A stretch of 20,669 nucleotides of DNA from Sphaeroforma arctica JP610 (GCF_001186125.1 NW_014040315.1:65673-86341); one strand, 5' to 3'; positions 1-10,880 are shown, numbered from the stretch's first letter. Made by a program: numbers and translations. Notes: a model not told the origin generated them from the letters alone.

Positions 1-457
1 CATATGTATATTGTACTACATATATTCACATCTTAACTCATTGCATGATGGCTGCCTCATTTTGTTGATCGGACGCATATTTCTACTGCTTTGCGTTTTG
101 TTCTTCTCAGAATTTGAATCAAAATGCATCTGTTGATACTTGGGTGTGTTTTTCATAACTTTGCATATTCAAAAGCCCGTGATGTACTGCGTGGACGGGG
201 TATTTTGCTGGCGCTTCGGATACTTTTTGTGAATTGTTGTGATGTGCTTACGTCAGAGCACGCATCTATGATCAGTGCGTTGTTGAGAGATTTCAAATTT
301 TGTGTCTAAATTAGTGACTAAAGTAGGTGTGCCATATTAAAACATCTACGCAACTTCCTGAATTTTATCCAATAAGTACATAATAGGAGACAAAAGACAC
401 ACACCAAGAATTAAATCTCAATTTGATCTTTTCATTTTTTCCACACAATTCCTACAG
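1..457 (+). other. Upstream part of the HIT gene, exon not resolved
   Basis: The 458 exon starts in phase 0 after a clear pyrimidine-rich acceptor at 431-457, so coding sequence must lie upstream. An open frame from 124 to 309 includes CVFHNF, which faintly recalls the CxFC start of HIT proteins, but no GT donor gives a phase-0 junction to 458 that extends the homology. I call no exon here. Confidence 0.3.
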
Positions 458-1319
458 GATGAGTATGTTGCTGCATTCAAAGATAGACGTCCAGCGGGGA
501 ATATTCATTTGCTCGTGATCCCGTGTGTTCACATAAATAACGCAAAGTCTCTCAATACAAATGACAAACCTATACGTAAGTATTGTGTTATTTAGGTGTT
601 GTAATTCATTCAACCTACAAAGTCATCTCGCTTACATATGATATTTTAGTCGCCGCAGGTTATTTCGCGTTGCTACCTTTTGCTACTCTTCTACATTATC
701 TCAGCTTGATTGGCACATTTACGTCAGTCGCCCAATTGAGTCGTACACTTTCGCTGACGTCTGCAAACGAAACCTAGGCTAATTTACCAAATTTCTATTC
801 ATTTAAGTTGAAAAAATGAGGGATGCGGGACTGAATACATACAAGGATGCGGGAGGAGTTGATGAGCCCATGTATGTAATAGTTCAAAATCGGTTTCGGA
901 ATATCGTGAGTTGCATTTGCTTAATGTTTGATTGGATGTAGAATTTCTCCGTGTGCCAGTCTCGTTTATCATTGCTCGCGCTTGTATATTTCATGACGCA
1001 AGCTGTATGAAACAGTGTTTGCTTTGGCCAACGCATGAGAGACTGTTATCGCTGATGCGAGTGCGAGAAGTTACCACTGCATCTCACCAATTGTTCGTAC
1101 CCATGTTTTGGTTGTGCATTTAGGTATATTTATTCTATTTAATCTGTATACAGAATGGGCTTCCACTGGCCGCCGTTCAATTCGATAAACCATTTGCACT
1201 TGCATGTCATATCGCCGGCAGGAATGGGCTGGTGGTCTAGATTAGAATTCAATGCGAAATATCCATGGTTTAAACCTTACGATACGGTTGCCAATAACTT
1301 ACCAACTCCTATGAGTTGA
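458..1319 (+). CDS. HINT3: HINT3-like histidine-triad (HIT) protein, 3' three coding exons
   Basis: Three exons join in phase: 458-575, 808-871 and 1154-1319, with stop TGA at 1317-1319. Donors are GTAAGT and GTATGT; acceptors end CTACAG, TTTAAG and ATACAG. Exon 1 reads DEYVAAFKDRRPAGNIHLLV, the HIT-fold strand and 'P-A-x-x-H-x-L-V-I-P' region. Exon 2 reads EKMRDAGLNTYKDAGG. Exon 3 reads MGFHWPPFNSINHLHLHV and carries the catalytic HLHLH triad followed by ISPAG. The GFHxPPFxSxxHLHLH pattern is specific to the HINT3/aprataxin-like branch, nucleotide hydrolases acting on adenylylated amines or acyl-adenylates. The distance between the HI(N/G)N(A/C)KSL and MGFH blocks matches human HINT3 (30 against 31 residues), so no middle exon seems missing. 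The N-terminus, with a CxFC-type zinc site in relatives, should lie before 458; I found no convincing exon in 1-457, so it may start outside the window. Function is by homology only. Confidence 0.85.
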
Positions 1320-1433
1320 GTAAGTCGCTCCTTGTGTTCATATAATACTAAAAATGCTATAGAAATATGCAGTACTTATTTATTTCGTGGGTTCCGGGTG
1401 AGCATATTCTCTTTGTACTTACATCCGGGAGAA

Positions 1434-1439
1434 AATAAA
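1434..1439 (+). terminator. Poly(A) signal of the HIT gene
   Basis: AATAAA lies 115 bases after the HIT stop codon, on the same strand. It is the first such hexamer after the stop. Confidence 0.55.
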
Positions 1440-2760
1440 TATCCTAGGCCGAACTAATGCTTTGCACAGTAAGACACTTTTGCTAAGTGCAAAGTATAAC
1501 TATTCACCACCTCCACAAGCAATATCTCAAAGATAATACGCATACAGGTAGATTTGGGAAGTCATGCGCAAACATCCAGCTGTATTCGTTACTTAACTTC
1601 TTACTTAACACCCTTTAGTGTCTGTCGCTGCCTTGCGTATCCCTGTAGTATACTTCGCGCGAAAAGATGCTATCGGTGGCTATTTAATTCCCAGATCGTG
1701 CTTTGTAATGTATGTTCATTGTTCGTTCAATTCATCTATCAAATGACACTGTGAGTCCAGGTTGCAAAATAATGAACGTTGTGTCAAATGTGCCTTTTGG
1801 GTTGCCATTCGATTTAGCACCCTCAAAGATTCGTCAATAACCCAATCATCTTCCAATTGAGTCCTGTATTTACGATGCGAATCGGTTTTGCATTGACTTG
1901 TGTTTATTAGAGTACCATTAAATATGCTATTCGTTTAATGCTTCCGTTGGGTAAACCTTTAGTGTTCTAATCATATATTCTGTTGAACTGCAAGGTCGTT
2001 CAACTTTGCTTCATCTCATCATACAGACCTTGAAATATCTTGTTTTGTCCGTACATATTCCGCCTACGGATTACAAGCCTTCTGCCATCTTGGGCTCGAC
2101 CCAGTTCTATTGTACAATCGACCCGCGAGTCTTAGCCAAGGTCCTTATATTTTTCTCACGGGAAGGAAACATCTTTCATCATCTCCTTGAAAAACTGTAC
2201 GTACGAAAATGAGTTCACGTCAGACCACGTAAGATGTTTAAAAATAAAGAATCGAGTGAATCGAGCGATTGTTCTTGCAAGATTTTCTAGATGGGGTTTG
2301 TAGGGGGCGGAGCAAAGAAAGGACTTCACAAGAAGAAGTTCGATTTCCATGTTGCTGACTTGCTGTATGATATGCTATTTATATTTACTGCTGTACGCAA
2401 GCCACTTGATGTAGTGTGTAGACTGTAGACTGTAGACTGCAGTGTAGAGGATACTCGATACCCTAAACGCTAAATAATTAAAATAAACGTTGGCACTTTC
2501 TGGCTTCAGGACGTTCACGTTGGGGGCTCAATCGATAGAGACGGCTATTTAGTGTACTCTGTGAGGTAGTGGAGTAGGCGAGGCTTAAATTTTTAATCAT
2601 TTTGGCTTTTGTATATTTCCAGAAACCAGTTCCAACAAACACGAGTCCTACTCCTCAAATGCATCCAATCCTCCATCATATCAATATTCAAATTTATATC
2701 AACACTGATATGAAATATACCTCTCTACGAATCAGATTCACTATTAAATTATAGTAGAGC
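1440..2760. other. Gene-poor intergenic stretch
   Basis: I recognise no gene. Two short open frames look slightly coding-like. One at 2006-2212 contains the run SAILGSTQFYCTIDPRVLAK. The other is a 45-codon + frame from ATG 2291 that begins MGFVGGGAKKGLHKKKFDFH. Neither has a family match I can name, and no pair of splice sites ties them into a longer product. A short (gtagact)-type tandem lies near 2416-2440. Confidence 0.4.
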
Positions 2761-2814
2761 AACAATAAAAATTATATATAAAAAACCGACTCGCTCTGAC
2801 AGTCACTTTCCAAA

Positions 2815-3300
2815 ACTTTCTCACTCTCGAGAGATCAGAGAGGAGCTCTTTCTCTGTGGAGAGTAGCGATTAGTATTTAGATTGGCTAGTACATTAACAG
2901 TAGTAGGTAGTAAAGTAAATATTGGGAGGAGCGACCGAGCGAGTCTGAACTCTGAGAGTGAGACTGCGCGAGTCAGCGAGAGAGAGAGGGAAGAAGTAAA
3001 TATTTTCTAAAAAATATATATATAGATTAGCCGTCTAACTGTCGAATGACTGACTCTCTACTAGTAGTCTCTCAAATCTCTATCGGTCAGTTTCTCACTC
3101 TCTCTCCATTTCAATTTTAGTTTATACTGTATACTAAAAAAAAACTCCCCCAAATACTGCTTGGTTTTAGTCTAATATTGTTGACTAAAACGTATCATGC
3201 ACTTCTCTCTCTCAGACTCTCAGACTCTCTCTCTCTCTCTCGCGCTCTCTATATGTACTCTCTCTCAAAACTCTAGAGCTCTCTAGTTGAGTCTCTACTG
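2815..3300. repeat. GA/CT-rich low-complexity tract
   Basis: Strand-asymmetric purine and pyrimidine tracts alternate. Purine-rich GAGAGT/GCGAG motifs occupy about 2920-2998, and pyrimidine-rich CTCTCT motifs occupy about 3050-3115 and 3202-3300, including an uninterrupted CT run around 3224-3240. Because GA-rich and CT-rich blocks sit on the same strand, they could pair with each other in single-stranded form. No open frame of note spans the tract. Confidence 0.8.
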
Positions 3301-3528
3301 CTCATCATTGTTCAGGGTTCGCGTCCGGGAACATGCAGCTAAGCAGACAATTTAAAAAAATATGTTGAATGTAAATTAAAACAATGTAAACGCAAATGTA
3401 TATGTTTTAACGTATCATATTGATATTGTCGACAATGTGTCTCGGGCTCGCCGGTCAGACCTTTTAAGACCGTCTTGAATAATAGAAGGGGCTTTTTTAT
3501 AGGCCTTTTCGATCTATTTTCAGCAATA

Positions 3529-3638
3529 GGCTCTCAGCAACAGGCACTCAGGTCTCAGAGTCAGAGTCTCAGGCTCTCAGACTGACTCTCAGGCTCTCAG
3601 GCTCTCATGACTCAGGCTCTCAGCCTCAGGCCTCAGTT
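3529..3638 (+). repeat. Degenerate (ggctctcag)n short tandem repeat
   Basis: The motif ggctctcag and close variants (ggcactcag, gactctcag, gcctcag) recur about ten times in 110 bases. Units are 6 to 12 bases and imperfect. It follows the CT-rich tract and may have grown from the same CTCTCAG seed, which is also seen near 3210-3225. Confidence 0.75.
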
Positions 3639-3639
3639 A

Positions 3640-4170
3640 TTCTAAAATCCCCCCGGCCCTCAACTCCAGCATTCTGACTGGATTTAGACTGGAATTTGGC
3701 CCCACCCAGCAGATCGCTGCGAGTCTGTATGCGAGTGTGTGTTATGGTTGAAGGAATACGAGACTCCTAGACCATCATGTTTCTACTCCCACAGGGGCTC
3801 ACCGCCGTTCGGTTCAGATTATCCAATGCGGTGCTTGTATGGTTCTAGTTCTGCCTAAAAGGTCCTAGGTTACTACCATTTAAACTTGATTTATTAATAG
3901 ATTGGAGCTGTTACGATCGACTTTTGCTTTGTTATAAAAAATAAGTGACTGAAGTCTACAAGTTTACAACACGCCTCCTTACTCCTCAGCCTAAATCTGA
4001 AAACAAGAACTGAACACTCGTAGCTCGTTATTTTTTTGGGTTCAATAGATCAAACCACAAATATCTGAGCATCTATCGGTACCAACCGAACCAAAATGAT
4101 AAGCGGCCTAGAGGTATTTCAGCACCAGGGTCTATGGTTATGTAGCTATTTTCACTTTTCCTCCCGGGTG
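3640..4170. other. Intergenic stretch before the zinc-finger gene
   Basis: No gene or RNA recognised. The sequence is ordinary mixed composition with a C-rich patch at about 3648-3660. It presumably holds upstream control sequence for the zinc-finger gene, but I can point to no specific site. Confidence 0.4.
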
Positions 4171-4174
4171 CCGG

Positions 4175-4187
4175 ATATATATATATA
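4175..4187 (+). promoter_or_regulatory. TATA-like element before the zinc-finger gene
   Basis: An alternating TA run sits about 100 bases before the ATG at 4287, at a distance suitable for a TATA box with a short 5' UTR. TA-rich runs are common in this window, so the assignment is weak. Confidence 0.3.
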
Positions 4188-4286
4188 CTTGTACAGTCAA
4201 ATAACAGCAGCTGTCTTCAAAACATACCTCCAATCTACATCAAACAACATCCAATTTAAAAAGGCTTTATAGCAATCAGGGTAGAC

Positions 4287-5360
4287 ATGAGTCGGACCGT
4301 GATATATAACAACGTGAAATACACGCAAACTAGCGAAGACGGCATAAAGTTGGATCCTTGCAGTCAAGAACTGCACAGTAATCCTCAAACCTATAGCATC
4401 GCGTCTCTACCTCCAACTAACTTTCGGCGTGCAACTTCTGAGCAGAACATATCTCCAGGAAACCGTTATCTACACGGTCTGTTCAACGACATGTATATGG
4501 GAGCACTTACGACTGCCGAGCCGTGGGTTCCTCGCGAACAGTCCGACGGAAGTAATAGATTGCATCGCGTCTATTCGAGTAGATCATGCAATATGTCGTC
4601 TAGTTGTGATCCACCAAGAGTGAGTCAGATGACCTCGATGTCCGCTCAGCAGTCGCCGTCAGCATCGGAAAGAAAGATTGCGTATGAGGATGACATCGTT
4701 GCATCATCACAGCTGATACTGGCTTACCTAGACAACGAGAAACAATCCCGACTTTTACAACCGTATACCAGCGGTGAGCAGCCCACACACATGCGTGATC
4801 TTCAATCACATGGCAGCGTGAATCCGATAGATAAAAATTTAGGCGCGAATCAGCAGCAGTTTCTATGGCCATCGACTGAGACAGGCAACACGGAGAGTGA
4901 TGTAGGAAACCGTTATCAAATTCCGGCTGTGATTGGAAACGGGCATTCACAATTGTCAAATCTACAAGAGAACGCAGTCTCATCTAGTCAGAGTTGGAAC
5001 GGTGCACCATATGCTGGTCCTGGAACTTTCCTTCATGATCAACAGCCACAACCACACACCACCCAGCAGGGATGCAATTATCCCGTTGCTCGACAATCAT
5101 TGCCACAAATGTATCGATCGGCTTTTTCACCGCCTTCGGGACACAGGCAATCGAATAGCCCAGTGACCACTTTGTCTACACCCATGTATTCGTCAATTGA
5201 TCTATCCAAGCCCCCTAAGAGACACCGCCGTCGCAAAAGTATATTGAATCTACAATTTCACTGTGAAGTGCCCGGTTGCGAGAGAAAATACGCGAGCAAG
5301 TTGTCCCGCAAACAACATTACCTACTAAAACACCCATCAGAAAAATTTGACACAAAATAG
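4287..5360 (+). CDS. Intronless C2H2 zinc-finger protein (357 aa), probable DNA-binding regulator
   Basis: One uninterrupted frame of 357 codons ends at TAG 5358-5360. The start is the first ATG after an in-frame TAA at 4257-4259, with G at -3. The only recognisable domain is one C2H2 finger at the C-terminus: C326, C331, H344, H349 (C-x4-C-x12-H-x4-H), with the usual hydrophobic residues between. Just before it lies a basic patch, KPPKRHRRRK (308-317), a likely nuclear localisation signal. Residues 1-300 are rich in Ser, Gln, Asn, Pro and Thr with no fold I recognise, as in many disordered transactivation regions. A role as transcription factor is inferred from this layout; a single finger can also bind RNA or protein. 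The lack of introns stands out beside the 11- and 12-exon genes in the window. Its 3' end faces that of ACADL. Confidence 0.85.
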   Translation: MSRTVIYNNVKYTQTSEDGIKLDPCSQELHSNPQTYSIASLPPTNFRRATSEQNISPGNRYLHGLFNDMYMGALTTAEPWVPREQSDGSNRLHRVYSSRSCNMSSSCDPPRVSQMTSMSAQQSPSASERKIAYEDDIVASSQLILAYLDNEKQSRLLQPYTSGEQPTHMRDLQSHGSVNPIDKNLGANQQQFLWPSTETGNTESDVGNRYQIPAVIGNGHSQLSNLQENAVSSSQSWNGAPYAGPGTFLHDQQPQPHTTQQGCNYPVARQSLPQMYRSAFSPPSGHRQSNSPVTTLSTPMYSSIDLSKPPKRHRRRKSILNLQFHCEVPGCERKYASKLSRKQHYLLKHPSEKFDTK

Positions 5361-5391
5361 TGTTGTTTTTGTAAGACAATGTAAAACACAT

Positions 5392-5397
5392 AATAAA
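5392..5397 (+). terminator. Poly(A) signal of the zinc-finger gene
   Basis: AATAAA lies 32 bases after the TAG stop on the same strand, implying a very short 3' UTR. The convergent ACADL stop codon is about 350 bases further on. Confidence 0.65.
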
Positions 5398-5746
5398 ATT
5401 AGGAACAAAGAATACAGCGTCACTCATATGTAGTTACTGAATCTTGTCAGTGTACACGTGATAAAATTCATTTGTGGTCTGTGTAAAGTACACGAGTAGA
5501 CCATTCTAGCCAAGATGTCGAGTAATTCCACCATCTGGAGCTATCGCAACGTACAGGAAACCATTAGGCATGGCCTAATTGTCCCCACCCCTGGGAATTA
5601 CTTTGAAATACAACATCGGGTCCCAAAATGTAAAACCTAATCTCTCTGGTATTTCACACTGGTCAGCAAGCATACATAGGAGGGTCTAAAAATCATCCGG
5701 TGGATGACAACTAGCGATGACTGCCGGCACTCTAAAGGTGAACAAG

Positions 5747-8700
5747 TCACCTGACAATATCCCTGGAGATGACCTCCTTCATCACCTCGTTTGTCCCGCC
5801 GTAGATTTTTTGAACGCGCCTGCACAATCAGAAAAAGCAGATAATGAAACAGCTTGTGAGTGAGCGTAGGTTTGAACAATTTCTGTTTGGATTGACGGCC
5901 TTCTTAAATCTCGGCGTCGCCAGCCAATTATCAGCCAGGTGACTACATAAATTTGCGGACAAAGGATGCTTTGTAACTATTGACTGATACTTCCTAAATG
6001 CAAATGCAGCAAGCCGCATGAATCAACAAGAGACATAAAATTAAAACATGGAGTATCCGCTTTTCGAGAGATTTTATAGTTGTATGGAGACAGAACCTAC
6101 AAAGAAACTATTAGCTATGGATACTCCTACTGTACAACAGCTACAAGGTAAAAGTTAGTGGGAACCTTCTATCCTCCCAGCAGTGTAGTGTCTCGACAAC
6201 GGTAAACCTGGTATTGATTTTTAGAGCGCATACAGATATACTCAGTTATTATCAGGTCCTATAAAAAAAAAGATCTGATCTTACATACCCATCAAGGAAT
6301 GCTTTGCAAACCGGATACTCGGTCATGTAACCCCAACCCCCATGCAACTGGACGCACTCGTCTGCTACTCGGTGTTGTAGATCAGTTCCAATCACTTTCG
6401 CCATTGACGCCGTCGCCTGTAATTACGTAATTGATGAGATCAAACTTCAGCTTATACATGTGTAATTCTGCTAGGGTTGTGAACGCCGAAATTGTTGAGG
6501 TACTCGCCAGGGGTCAATATCCCACACAAACTGGAAATAAATACTCCACCCTATCCAAAATATAGAAAAAGACGATTCCAGAAACAAGTACACAAGAAAA
6601 GGGTGATAATCAACTGTCGTCTCCTAGTCGCGTATGTCGACAAGTGCTTCACTTCCTTCGAAGGAATAATGGGAGGATACACAACCATTGCGTACCGTAT
6701 CCAGCTTGCCCCGAGCGTGCAGCTCAATACAATTGTCCAGGAATGCACGGGCAACGCAGATCTCGGTTTTGAGTTGAGCCATTGTGTGCCGGATCGTCTG
6801 CAGTGCCGCCAATGGTTTGCCGAACGCTTTGCGCTCCTTAATGTAGGCACGAGTGATCTCAAACACCTTTTCTGCTTGGGATACACCCATGTCCTAGTGG
6901 GTGGGGAACATAATTGGAGCGTCAACAACCGGAAAGTACGTGTACGGAGAAGCTCTCGAGCACGTGGTCACGATAACATATTATAACACAGGCGCAGACT
7001 TGTCGACTAGATCTGCAAGCAGCACGAGAATATGACTAGAGCAAAAATAAATAAATAGATATGCGTACAAGGAAGAGGGTTTTGGCACTCAATTTTGACA
7101 TCTGAAAGGCTAGATCACCAAAAGACGCAGGACATACCGCAATCAGCAGACGTTCCTGAGGGAGTTCGTCCATAAGATAGTAGAATCCTATAGAGTCAAA
7201 GACATAGCAATATTGAGATTTTCCCTGGAATTGTGTTCAATAAAATACGGCAAGAGGCGGCTCCAACATGAACATCATCCAAAAGCTACAACTTAATCCA
7301 CTACACGCCAATACGAGGCAAGCTGTGTATCATACACGTTCCAACTTAAATATCCATACCATGATTCTCTTTCCCAAGCACGTTATCCTCTGTGAGCTTC
7401 ACATTGTCAAAAAATAGCTCAGAAGTATCCTGAGCCTTCATTCCCATCTGAGGACAACCGGGTTTACATTGGCTATGAATAATTAATGAGGACCACGTAT
7501 TTTCAAATCGGCGCGCGTATCACCCACACGCGATCAGTGCATCGACTATAAAAGGCGGGCAGTTGGTCAGCAAACCGACTGAACACTAAGCTATTCATAT
7601 CAATGCTGTCAATCAAATACATATCAAACATATGTCATGGGTCGTTCACAAAGGGTCGGAATGCTCGCGCTATATTGATATAAATCAGCCTTCCCCCCCA
7701 AAAAAGCTCCCATAAATTACACCATACCTTGTCTAGGTTTTTCCCTCTCGAGAATCCTGGCATGCCGGTCTCAACCTGCGATATACCCGGACCGGTATCG
7801 GAATTGATAAACATGGCAACATATCGAATTCATAAACATGGGCAAACAAAATGATAAACATGGTAACATATGTGTACTATGCCCTGCGTACTGCGACGAA
7901 CTGTCCTCAAAAAATCGCCGAAGAGACAATGTGCCTACCACAAACAAAAGCCTGTTGGTATCACTCAGTGCTGACCACTGCACATAGCAATTTAATCCTC
8001 TATTAGGGAATTCATTTTGCGGCACGATGTGTAACTACTTATACAGAATTTAGCCAGGCACCATACAACCACTCTGTTAAGAACCATGGCGAGCAAGCTC
8101 GGGACGAATACACAGCTGATGCCTTCAAATAACTCAAAACTCATTCATGCTTTGAGTGAGAGATTCCCAGTAGCAAGTTGCATACAGACATGCAAGCTGT
8201 CAGCAAAACAGGATAAGCCGAATGAGATTCAGAGCGAGAACCTATTGCAACTTACCAGGAACAGGGAGATTCCGTGAGGTCCCTTTTCGGGGGCGGTTTT
8301 AGCGCACACAATGGTCACGTCTGCCATAGCCCCGTTGGTAATGAATACCTTCGACCCATTGAGTGTGTACGTGCCGTCAGCCTCTTTTACGGCATGGCTT
8401 TTCATACCAGCCAGATCACTGCCTGCGTTGGGTTCGGTCATCGCAATGGCTCCTATCTTCTCGCCTGAAAATCAATAGTCACAAGAGAGAGGCATTAGAA
8501 AATAGGTCTAAAACACTGCACCTGTCATAGAAAATTAGGAGCATGCCGGCACTATAGCACAACACATCTAAAGGTTTTAAGGAACGAATGCTGTGGTATT
8601 AGTGTTGATGTTGAATGAGTATCCGGTATGTACTCAAACAAATTAAGTCATCTGTACTAAAGGTACGTCGGACTCACCTGCAGCCATGGCGGGTAAAAAC

Positions 8701-10308
8701 TTCTGCTTCTGAGCCTCAGTACCGTAGTGCTGTATACAGGAATGAGGTGCATGCAACAAGTTTAAGATGTCACTCCAAAACACCATTAAAAAAACTAACA
8801 CGTCTTGTCTACAAACCAAAAAAATAGGATACATTTAGATGGAGGTAAGCTATTCAATGTGCCATGCTATTCAAGTAGACTTAAACATCTGGAGAAGCAT
8901 CTGTATGGCAACTTCAACACTGTTGCATACCTCAATATACGGCATAACAATATCTGAGTGCAGAAAGAAGCCTGGGCCAGTACAGAGCGAATACGCCTGC
9001 TCTTCCCATACCACCGCAGAGAACTTGGCATCACACCCAGCCCCACCGTACTCTACAGAGGTTGCCGCTCCTAGTAAACCGGCCGCGCCTGCCTGTTGCC
9101 AACACTCACGAGAGACTTGGCCTTGCTTCTCCCATTTAGCTAACAGAAAGTTGAGTGGATAGGGAAAAAGAAATAGGCAGACGAATGACTAACAAAATAT
9201 TGGGAAAGGGAAATGTGTGTTCATGGTATACTTCACGACTGGGTTGTCATCGTTTGCGCCCTCAGTCTACCGCGAAGTTTTTAAAACAGTGTGCACACGC
9301 AAATTCGGTGACAATATGGAAGATCGTGCCACCGATGAGGGAATCGAGTCTGTCACACACGCACAAAAAGGTTCACCTGTATACGGTTTGCAGTGGTCGT
9401 CAAAGAATTTGCGCACAGTTTCGCGGAACATATCGTGCTCTTCATTGAAAATTCTGCGCGTTCCAAAGTCAGTCATTTCTTTCGCGGAATGCGGCTGTCG
9501 GGGATGACATGAGATAGCATTCGTGTTTTTAGATTTGGATGAGTCTATTTGGATCTAACTACCGTTACCGAATGTTTACGAATCAGGTTGGAGGCTCGAA
9601 CAATAAGTATTTGCCTACTTCTACCTGACTGTGGCAGCTTGGCTAAATGCGCATACAAACATGCACAAAGTGTGCATAGCATAGACAAATCTAGACACAC
9701 GCATACATGCCCAACAACATTCATAGCTACAACTACACGATGAAAACTTCGTTTATTTAAAAACCACCAATACAGTGTCAGAGCTCAGCTTGGCGTCAGA
9801 TGTTATAGAGATGGCAGAAAAAATGCATAGAGATGTGTTGGGAACCGCTTACTTATAATAAGATGCAAATTCCTTTCATTTGAAATCAGCATGGAAAACC
9901 GAGCAGAATACGCATTTACATAACCGTATGGTACTGCTTCGATTCATATTCAAAACCATCACTATAAAATATATATACATAGTATATAGACACATATGAA
10001 GGAGTCTACGAAACCGCCAACACACACACAAGCACTTAAACATAGACATATCGACACATATATATATATCTACAAATGTACATATACACATACCACACAT
10101 CTACAAATCTACATCTACACTCACAAACCCACACACACATATATATATATATATATACCACCCACCCACCCACCCACCACAAGCACAAGCACACACCCAT
10201 ATATATGTATTTTAACTATATACACGCACACATCCTGACAAACCCACACCCACTACACACACACTCCCACCCACCCACACACAATAATATATATATAATA
10301 TATATACG

Positions 10309-10358
<50 letters not shown>

Positions 10359-10371
10359 CATATACACACAC

Positions 10372-10418
<47 letters not shown>

Positions 10419-10829
10419 TTTGTCTGTAGGTGTGCTGTACACTACCGTAAACACGCCCAATGGCACGGAAGCGTATATGAATGTATCTCGAGTTTGGTCG
10501 GTTAGCCACATTTGTTCACTAAGCTTTAAACCTTTCGACTGGTGCTACAAAGTAAAAGGCAATCTCACTGTTTAACAGTCATCCCGAAAACTTTAAAAAT
10601 CTGCGAAGTATGTTGACTTTATAATATTTTGTGCATCGTCACTTCATACAGGTTCACAAATTTTTAAGATTAGCGCCCCACATACCTCTGTTCGAAAGGG
10701 GCTCGAATTGGCATCCTCTTGAATCAGACTATACGACCGCTTCACAACAGACCTTGCAAAGTGGCGTGTAGTAGGTCGTGCCAACATGCTGAGGTGTGTG
10801 ACAGGCATTCTGCTCTTGATGTATAACAC
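5747..10829 (-). CDS. ACADL: Long-chain acyl-CoA dehydrogenase, mitochondrial; complete, 11 exons
   Basis: FAD enzyme of mitochondrial beta-oxidation that oxidises long-chain acyl-CoA to the 2-enoyl form and passes electrons to ETF. Coding exons in gene order: 10686-10829, 9377-9494, 8931-9139, 8678-8729, 8256-8464, 7728-7775, 7360-7447, 7138-7187, 6696-6893, 6289-6416, 5747-5819. All junctions are GT-AG and keep phase; total 1317 nt. Start may be 10829 (438 aa) or the second Met at 10808 (431 aa, close to human ACADL, 430). An Arg/Ser-rich leader (RHFARSVVKRSYS) suits mitochondrial import. Family blocks follow: TDFGTRRIF near the start, MTEPNAGSDL (183-192), RKAFGKPLAALQT, VQLHGGWGYMTEYP and IYGGTNE. 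The base is Glu301 (438-aa numbering) in ELPQERLLIA, as in LCAD and isovaleryl-CoA dehydrogenase; the medium-chain position is Gly (YGGT), as expected. No frame breaks. No AATAAA was seen after the stop. Confidence 0.97.
7547..7580 (+). promoter_or_regulatory. TATA box plus small hairpin inside ACADL intron 6, antisense to the gene
   Basis: TATAAAAGG at 7547-7555 is a consensus TATA box on the + strand, followed by a GC-rich step. A hairpin follows at 7561-7580: arms AGTTGGT and ACCGACT pair with one G-T wobble around a six-base loop. It lies wholly within intron 6 (7448-7727). The only following frame is 24 codons long. It could drive an antisense or small RNA, or be chance. Confidence 0.3.
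7805..7872. repeat. Three short direct repeats in ACADL intron 5
   Basis: The string 'ataaacatggcaacatat' and variants (ataaacatgggcaaac, ataaacatggtaacatat) occur three times in about 68 bases near the acceptor end of intron 5. They look like a local slippage or duplication product. Confidence 0.6.
9966..10415. repeat. (TA)n / (CA)n / CCCA microsatellite cluster in ACADL intron 1
   Basis: Intron 1 (9495-10685) holds a compound microsatellite: several TA runs, the longest at about 10326-10353 and 10385-10415, separated by CA-rich and CCCACCCA-rich segments at about 10121-10318. Long TA runs can extrude cruciforms and alternating CA/TA can take up Z-form, but no function is implied. It makes intron 1 the longest intron of the gene. 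Confidence 0.9.
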
Positions 10830-10870
10830 ACTTCTCCTGAGTCTTGAGTCCTGTGGAAATGAATTACACC

Positions 10871-10880
10871 GGGCGGCGGG
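10871..10880. promoter_or_regulatory. GC-rich element just upstream of ACADL
   Basis: The block gggcggcggg lies about 42 bases upstream of the first ATG and 63 upstream of the second. It resembles a GC box and stands out against AT-rich flanks. No TATA box is clear in the expected place, so a GC-driven start is possible but unproven. Confidence 0.25.

Noticed and set aside
3316-3326. ggttcgcgtcc, similar to a tRNA T-arm / B box
   Set aside because: The flanks do not pair as a T stem, and no acceptor stem, D arm or A box lies upstream.
6492-6986. 164-codon + strand open frame
   Set aside because: It is antisense to ACADL exon 9 and its flanking introns; the - strand carries the clear ACADL match.
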